Shown here: piece after piece, positions 7,007 to 8,962 of the stretch | Layout: every line of letters begins with the position of its first letter | Position numbering within the stretch: the stretch's first letter is position 1 | Assembly: GCA_937959095.1 (NCBI GenBank) | Contig: CALGLY010000048.1 | Span: 1 to 8,962 of the forward strand | Length of the DNA stretch: 8,962 nucleotides | Source of the DNA: an uncultured Saprospiraceae bacterium | Lineage (GTDB): Bacteria; Bacteroidota; Bacteroidia; Chitinophagales; Saprospiraceae | Direction of reading: 5' to 3' | The notes under the pieces: model-generated | What the model was told of the DNA's origin: nothing | Seen by the model: only the letters and a program-made list of their open reading frames with translations | Database searches by the model: none | Program-made: the position numbers and the translations under genes

Positions 7007-7710
7007 TGAGTGAGGCTTCTATCAGTTTAAATAAATATATCAGTAGCACAGGCATTTGTTCGCGCAGAGAGGCGGACAAATGGATTGAGGCGGGACGTGT
7101 GAAGATTAATGGCGCAGTAGCTCGAAAAGGAAATCGGGTGGAGGCAGGCGATGCTGTAACAATAGATGGTAAAGCACTAAAAAGCAAACCTCAGCTCGTA
7201 TATATCGCACTCAATAAACCACCAGGTATCACTTGTACGACCGACCTAAAAGACAAAGATAATATCATTGATTTTGTAGGACACCCTAAGCGAATCTTTC
7301 CGATTGGGCGACTCGATAAGGCTTCTTCGGGCTTGATTCTATTGACGAATGATGGGGATATTGTCAATCAGATTCTTCGGGCTGAAAATAACCATGAGAA
7401 GGAATATATCGTGACGGTGGATAAACCTATTGGGCAAGATTTTATCCGAAAAATGAGCAAAGGTGTTCCGATTTTAGGCACCGTCACAAAGAAATGTCTC
7501 GTAGAGAAGCGCAGTAAATCTATCTTTAAAATCACCTTGACACAAGGCTTGAATCGGCAAATTCGACGGATGTGTGAGTTCTTTGATTATAAAGTACTTG
7601 CGTTGAAGCGTGTCCGAATTATGAATATAAAAGTAGAGGGATTGAGACCAGGGCAATGGCGCGACTTGACTAAAGGAGAATTCCAAGAATTGAAGCGTCG
7701 GTTGAAGTAG
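7006..7710 (+). CDS. rluF: 23S rRNA pseudouridine synthase RluF
   Basis: This 234-residue protein is a RsuA/RluB/E/F-type pseudouridine synthase. An N-terminal S4 RNA-binding domain (about 5-60; [20 protein letters not shown]) precedes the catalytic domain with [18 protein letters not shown] (101-118), where Asp104 is the catalytic aspartate. EKEYIVTV and [11 protein letters not shown] are further family signatures. The tract [15 protein letters not shown] (66-80) is the RluF-like feature that favours this subgroup over RluB or RluE. E. coli RluF makes pseudouridine 2604 in 23S rRNA and can also act on tRNA-Tyr; the same role is inferred here. I choose the ATG at 7006, overlapping the PhnA-like stop by one base; a GTG one codon earlier is also in frame. 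The protein is shorter than E. coli RluF (about 290), lacking its C-terminal tail. Confidence 0.93.
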   Translation: MSEASISLNKYISSTGICSRREADKWIEAGRVKINGAVARKGNRVEAGDAVTIDGKALKSKPQLVYIALNKPPGITCTTDLKDKDNIIDFVGHPKRIFPIGRLDKASSGLILLTNDGDIVNQILRAENNHEKEYIVTVDKPIGQDFIRKMSKGVPILGTVTKKCLVEKRSKSIFKITLTQGLNRQIRRMCEFFDYKVLALKRVRIMNIKVEGLRPGQWRDLTKGEFQELKRRLK

Positions 7711-7754
7711 ATTGAACGCTAAAACCAATGAGGTATGGCTTTATCAGCATAGTG

Positions 7755-7780
7755 TTAGTCAATCCTGATTTTAGTCAATC
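7755..7780. repeat. 10-bp direct repeat TTAGTCAATC, two copies
   Basis: TTAGTCAATC occurs at 7755-7764 and 7771-7780, a 16-bp period, in the gap after rluF. Each copy is exact. With only two copies it may be chance or a remnant; I attach no function. Confidence 0.5.
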
Positions 7781-7796
7781 GATAACCCGTAATCAA

Positions 7797-7836
7797 AGAT
7801 AGGAGATATGAGCTTTTCGTCTCAAATCTCCTATCT
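7797..7836 (+). terminator. 16-bp hairpin, probable rluF transcription terminator
   Basis: AGATAGGAGATATGAG (7797-7812) pairs with CTCAAATCTCCTATCT (7821-7836) with one A-A mismatch around an 8-nt loop. It lies 86 bp past the rluF stop in the gap between convergent genes. There is no run of T after it on the plus strand, so it is not a textbook intrinsic terminator. An mRNA 3'-end stabilising stem is an alternative. Confidence 0.5.
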
Positions 7837-7851
7837 AAATATCCCATTGAG

Positions 7852-7867
7852 TAAGTTGTACAACTTA
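7852..7867. repeat. 16-bp perfect palindrome
   Basis: TAAGTTGTACAACTTA is a perfect 16-bp palindrome between the two hairpins of this gap. A symmetric site without a loop is more like a dimeric protein-binding site than an RNA stem. However, it is not near an obvious promoter, being downstream of both neighbouring genes. Confidence 0.6.
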
Positions 7868-7914
7868 AAAACAACAATCGGAATAAGAAACTTATTCTCA
7901 ATTGTCTGTTTTAA
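7865..7914 (-). terminator. Probable terminator of the DUF2795 gene (may work both ways)
   Basis: A perfect inner stem GAATAAG/CTTATTC (7881-7887 with 7891-7897, 3-nt loop) continues outward after a 2-nt internal loop as ACAAT/ATTGT (7874-7878 with 7901-7905). It then extends through A-rich/T-rich flanks. Read on the minus strand it starts 12 bp past the DUF2795 stop and ends in TTGTTTTTAA, a good U-run. On the plus strand the stem is followed by TGTTTTAA. Confidence 0.6.
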
Positions 7915-7925
7915 ATTATCAATTC

Positions 7926-8147
7926 TTAATACTCATCCTCATTAAATAAGAAGTCGTCTTTTCTGGGATAATCCGGCCAAATATCCTCGATACTTTCATA
8001 GGCTTCACCTTCGTCTTCCATAGCTTGCAAGTTTTCAATAACTTCCATTGGTGCGCCTGAGCGGATAGCGTAATCAATTAATTCATCGCGAGTAGCTGCC
8101 CAAGGAGCATCTTCTAAGTGGTGCGCGAGTTCTAGCGTCCAATACAT
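7926..8147 (-). CDS. Small acidic DUF2795-family protein
   Basis: This 73-residue protein matches, from memory, a short and strongly conserved Bacteroidota protein assigned to DUF2795. The core LEDAPWAATRDELIDYAIRS (11-30) gives the predicted helices, and SGAPMEVIENLQAMEDEGE follows. The end is very acidic and aromatic (IEDIWPDYP, then FLFNEDEY). It has no cysteine, signal peptide or membrane segment. The function is unknown; small size, strong conservation and net negative charge suggest a binding or adaptor role, which is inference only. It sits alone: hairpins flank it on both sides, separating it from queA upstream and rluF downstream. I could not identify a defendable promoter in the 27 bases between the upstream hairpin and its ATG. 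Confidence 0.88.
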   Translation of the reverse strand: MYWTLELAHHLEDAPWAATRDELIDYAIRSGAPMEVIENLQAMEDEGEAYESIEDIWPDYPRKDDFLFNEDEY

Positions 8148-8174
8148 AAGTCCGTCAGTAATTTAAATTTGAAC

Positions 8175-8221
8175 AAAATAGAAGTAACTGGATTCTCTCT
8201 AAAATCTAGTTACTTCATTTT
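8175..8221 (-). terminator. Strong hairpin, probable queA terminator
   Basis: AAAATAGAAGTAACTGGATT (8175-8194) pairs with the segment 8203-8221 (key part CTAGTTACTTC) over about 19 bp, with one bulged A and one G-T wobble, and an 8-nt loop. On the minus strand it starts 48 bp after the queA stop, and its descending arm ends in TATTTTGTT, suiting an intrinsic terminator. A smaller 7-bp stem, TATAGAA/TTCTATA (8225-8231 with 8241-8247), lies between it and queA. Confidence 0.65.
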
Positions 8222-8269
8222 GATTATAGAATGAAAATAGTTCTATAGAATGCTGTTAAAAATCAAATT

Positions 8270-8962
8270 TTATAAAATCAACATGGCATCTCCATAACTA
8301 AAGAAGCGGTATTCTTCTTTCACTGCCATATTATAAGCTTCTTTTATTAATTCGTTACCTGCAAATGCAGATACCATTATCAATAAGCTAGATTTTGGCA
8401 AATGGAGGTTCGTTACCATAGAATCTGCAATATTGAAAACATAAGGCGGATAAATAAATTTGTTCGTCCATCCTTCTGCTGGTTTCAATAAGCGTTCTGC
8501 GGATACTGCTGTTTCTATAGAGCGCATGCTTGTAGTCCCTACAGCACATACTCGTTTCCTACCTCTTTTTGCAGCATTCACGACATCGACAGCGTCCTGA
8601 GTGACGCGGAAGTATTCAGCATCCATTTTGTGCTTCGATAAATCCTCTACATCAATATTTCGGAACGTCCCTAAGCCAATATGCAGGGTCAATTCTGCAA
8701 AATTTACGCCTTTAATTTCGAGTCGCTTCAGCAGTTCTCTACTGAAGTGCAAACCTGCGGTAGGAGCTGCTACTGCGCCCATCTCCTTTGCATATACGGT
8801 TTGGTAACGCTCTTTATCAATCGCTTCTACTTCCCGATTGATATACTTCGGAAGCGGTGTATTGCCGAGTATTCCAAGTTCTTTCTGAAATTCCTCTTCT
8901 GTACCATCAAATAAGAAGCGGATAGTACGTCCTCTAGAAGTGGTATTATCTACTACTTCTGC
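8270..8962 (-). CDS. queA: S-adenosylmethionine:tRNA ribosyltransferase-isomerase QueA, C-terminal part
   Basis: QueA transfers and rearranges the ribosyl group of S-adenosylmethionine onto preQ1 already placed in the tRNA wobble position, giving epoxyqueuosine; it acts in the cytoplasm late in queuosine synthesis. The frame is open from the right edge to the TAA at 8270-8272, 230 residues, about two thirds of a normal 340-350-residue enzyme; the N-terminus lies outside the window. Signatures within the visible part: [12 protein letters not shown] (about 32-43), ERYQTVYA (51-58), [13 protein letters not shown] (62-74), [12 protein letters not shown] and the typical end [11 protein letters not shown]. 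An internal ATG at 8782 falls in the middle of the conserved core, so it is not the start. A strong hairpin follows the gene. The identification is confident. Confidence 0.95.
   Translation of the reverse strand, partial: AEVVDNTTSRGRTIRFLFDGTEEEFQKELGILGNTPLPKYINREVEAIDKERYQTVYAKEMGAVAAPTAGLHFSRELLKRLEIKGVNFAELTLHIGLGTFRNIDVEDLSKHKMDAEYFRVTQDAVDVVNAAKRGRKRVCAVGTTSMRSIETAVSAERLLKPAEGWTNKFIYPPYVFNIADSMVTNLHLPKSSLLIMVSAFAGNELIKEAYNMAVKEEYRFFSYGDAMLIL

Noticed and set aside
6304..7187. Minus-strand open frames opposite the SGNH, PhnA-like and rluF genes
   Set aside because: They are antisense shadows, Ser/Leu-rich, with no signature, under well-supported plus-strand genes.
8270..8782. queA taken as a complete 170-residue gene from the ATG at 8782
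   Set aside because: The frame stays open and conserved to the window edge ([16 protein letters not shown]), so that Met is internal.

Overview
The window looks like ordinary chromosome of an AT-rich Bacteroidota bacterium (Saprospiria/Cytophagia/Flavobacteriia-like; I cannot place it further). Supporting signs are a bacterial GH3-family enzyme, an RluF-type pseudouridine synthase behind a long PhnA/YjdM protein, a tiny acidic DUF2795 protein typical of this phylum, start codons without clear Shine-Dalgarno sequences, and upstream matches to the Bacteroidota promoter pattern (TTTG/TTG, 19-22 bp, TAnnTTTG). These are recognitions from memory; no search was run.

Layout. Positions 1-5418 are all minus strand, in transcription order: an iorB-like molybdopterin oxidoreductase large subunit (5418-3163), an unrecognised 332-residue protein (2986-1988), a GH3 acyl-adenylate enzyme (1922-399), and the first 101 codons of a small lipoprotein cut by the window edge (304-1). 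Gaps of 65-176 bp with separate candidate promoters suggest mostly independent units rather than one operon. From 5591 to 7710 a plus-strand cluster diverges from iorB: an SGNH hydrolase, a PhnA-family zinc-ribbon protein and rluF, with a 42-bp gap and then a 1-base overlap. From 7926 to the right edge two minus-strand genes follow: the DUF2795 protein and the C-terminal two thirds of queA.

Non-coding DNA. No gene-free stretch exceeds 300 bases. The longest (7711-7925, 215 bp) lies between convergent genes and holds a 10-bp direct repeat, two long hairpins and a 16-bp perfect palindrome. The queA/DUF2795 gap (8148-8269) holds a strong hairpin that probably ends queA. The iorB/SGNH divergent gap (5419-5590) holds a good iorB promoter candidate and two touching short palindromes in the iorB leader. 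The 2987-3162 gap holds a promoter candidate for the 332-residue gene and nothing else I recognise. I see no tRNA, rRNA, CRISPR array, insertion sequence or integrase.

How the genes fit together. rluF (23S rRNA pseudouridylation) and queA (tRNA queuosine) are RNA-modification housekeeping genes, but they are in separate units. The iorB-like protein carries a Tat signal with a lipobox and should act outside the cytoplasm; its usual 2Fe-2S partner (IorA) is not next to it. The two genes I cannot assign (332-residue protein and lipoprotein) are about 33% G+C by hand count on sample lines, against about 47% in sampled iorB and GH3 lines. I found no convincing new multi-gene system; the points most worth checking are the orphan iorB, the unassigned AT-rich genes and the structured convergent intergenic region.
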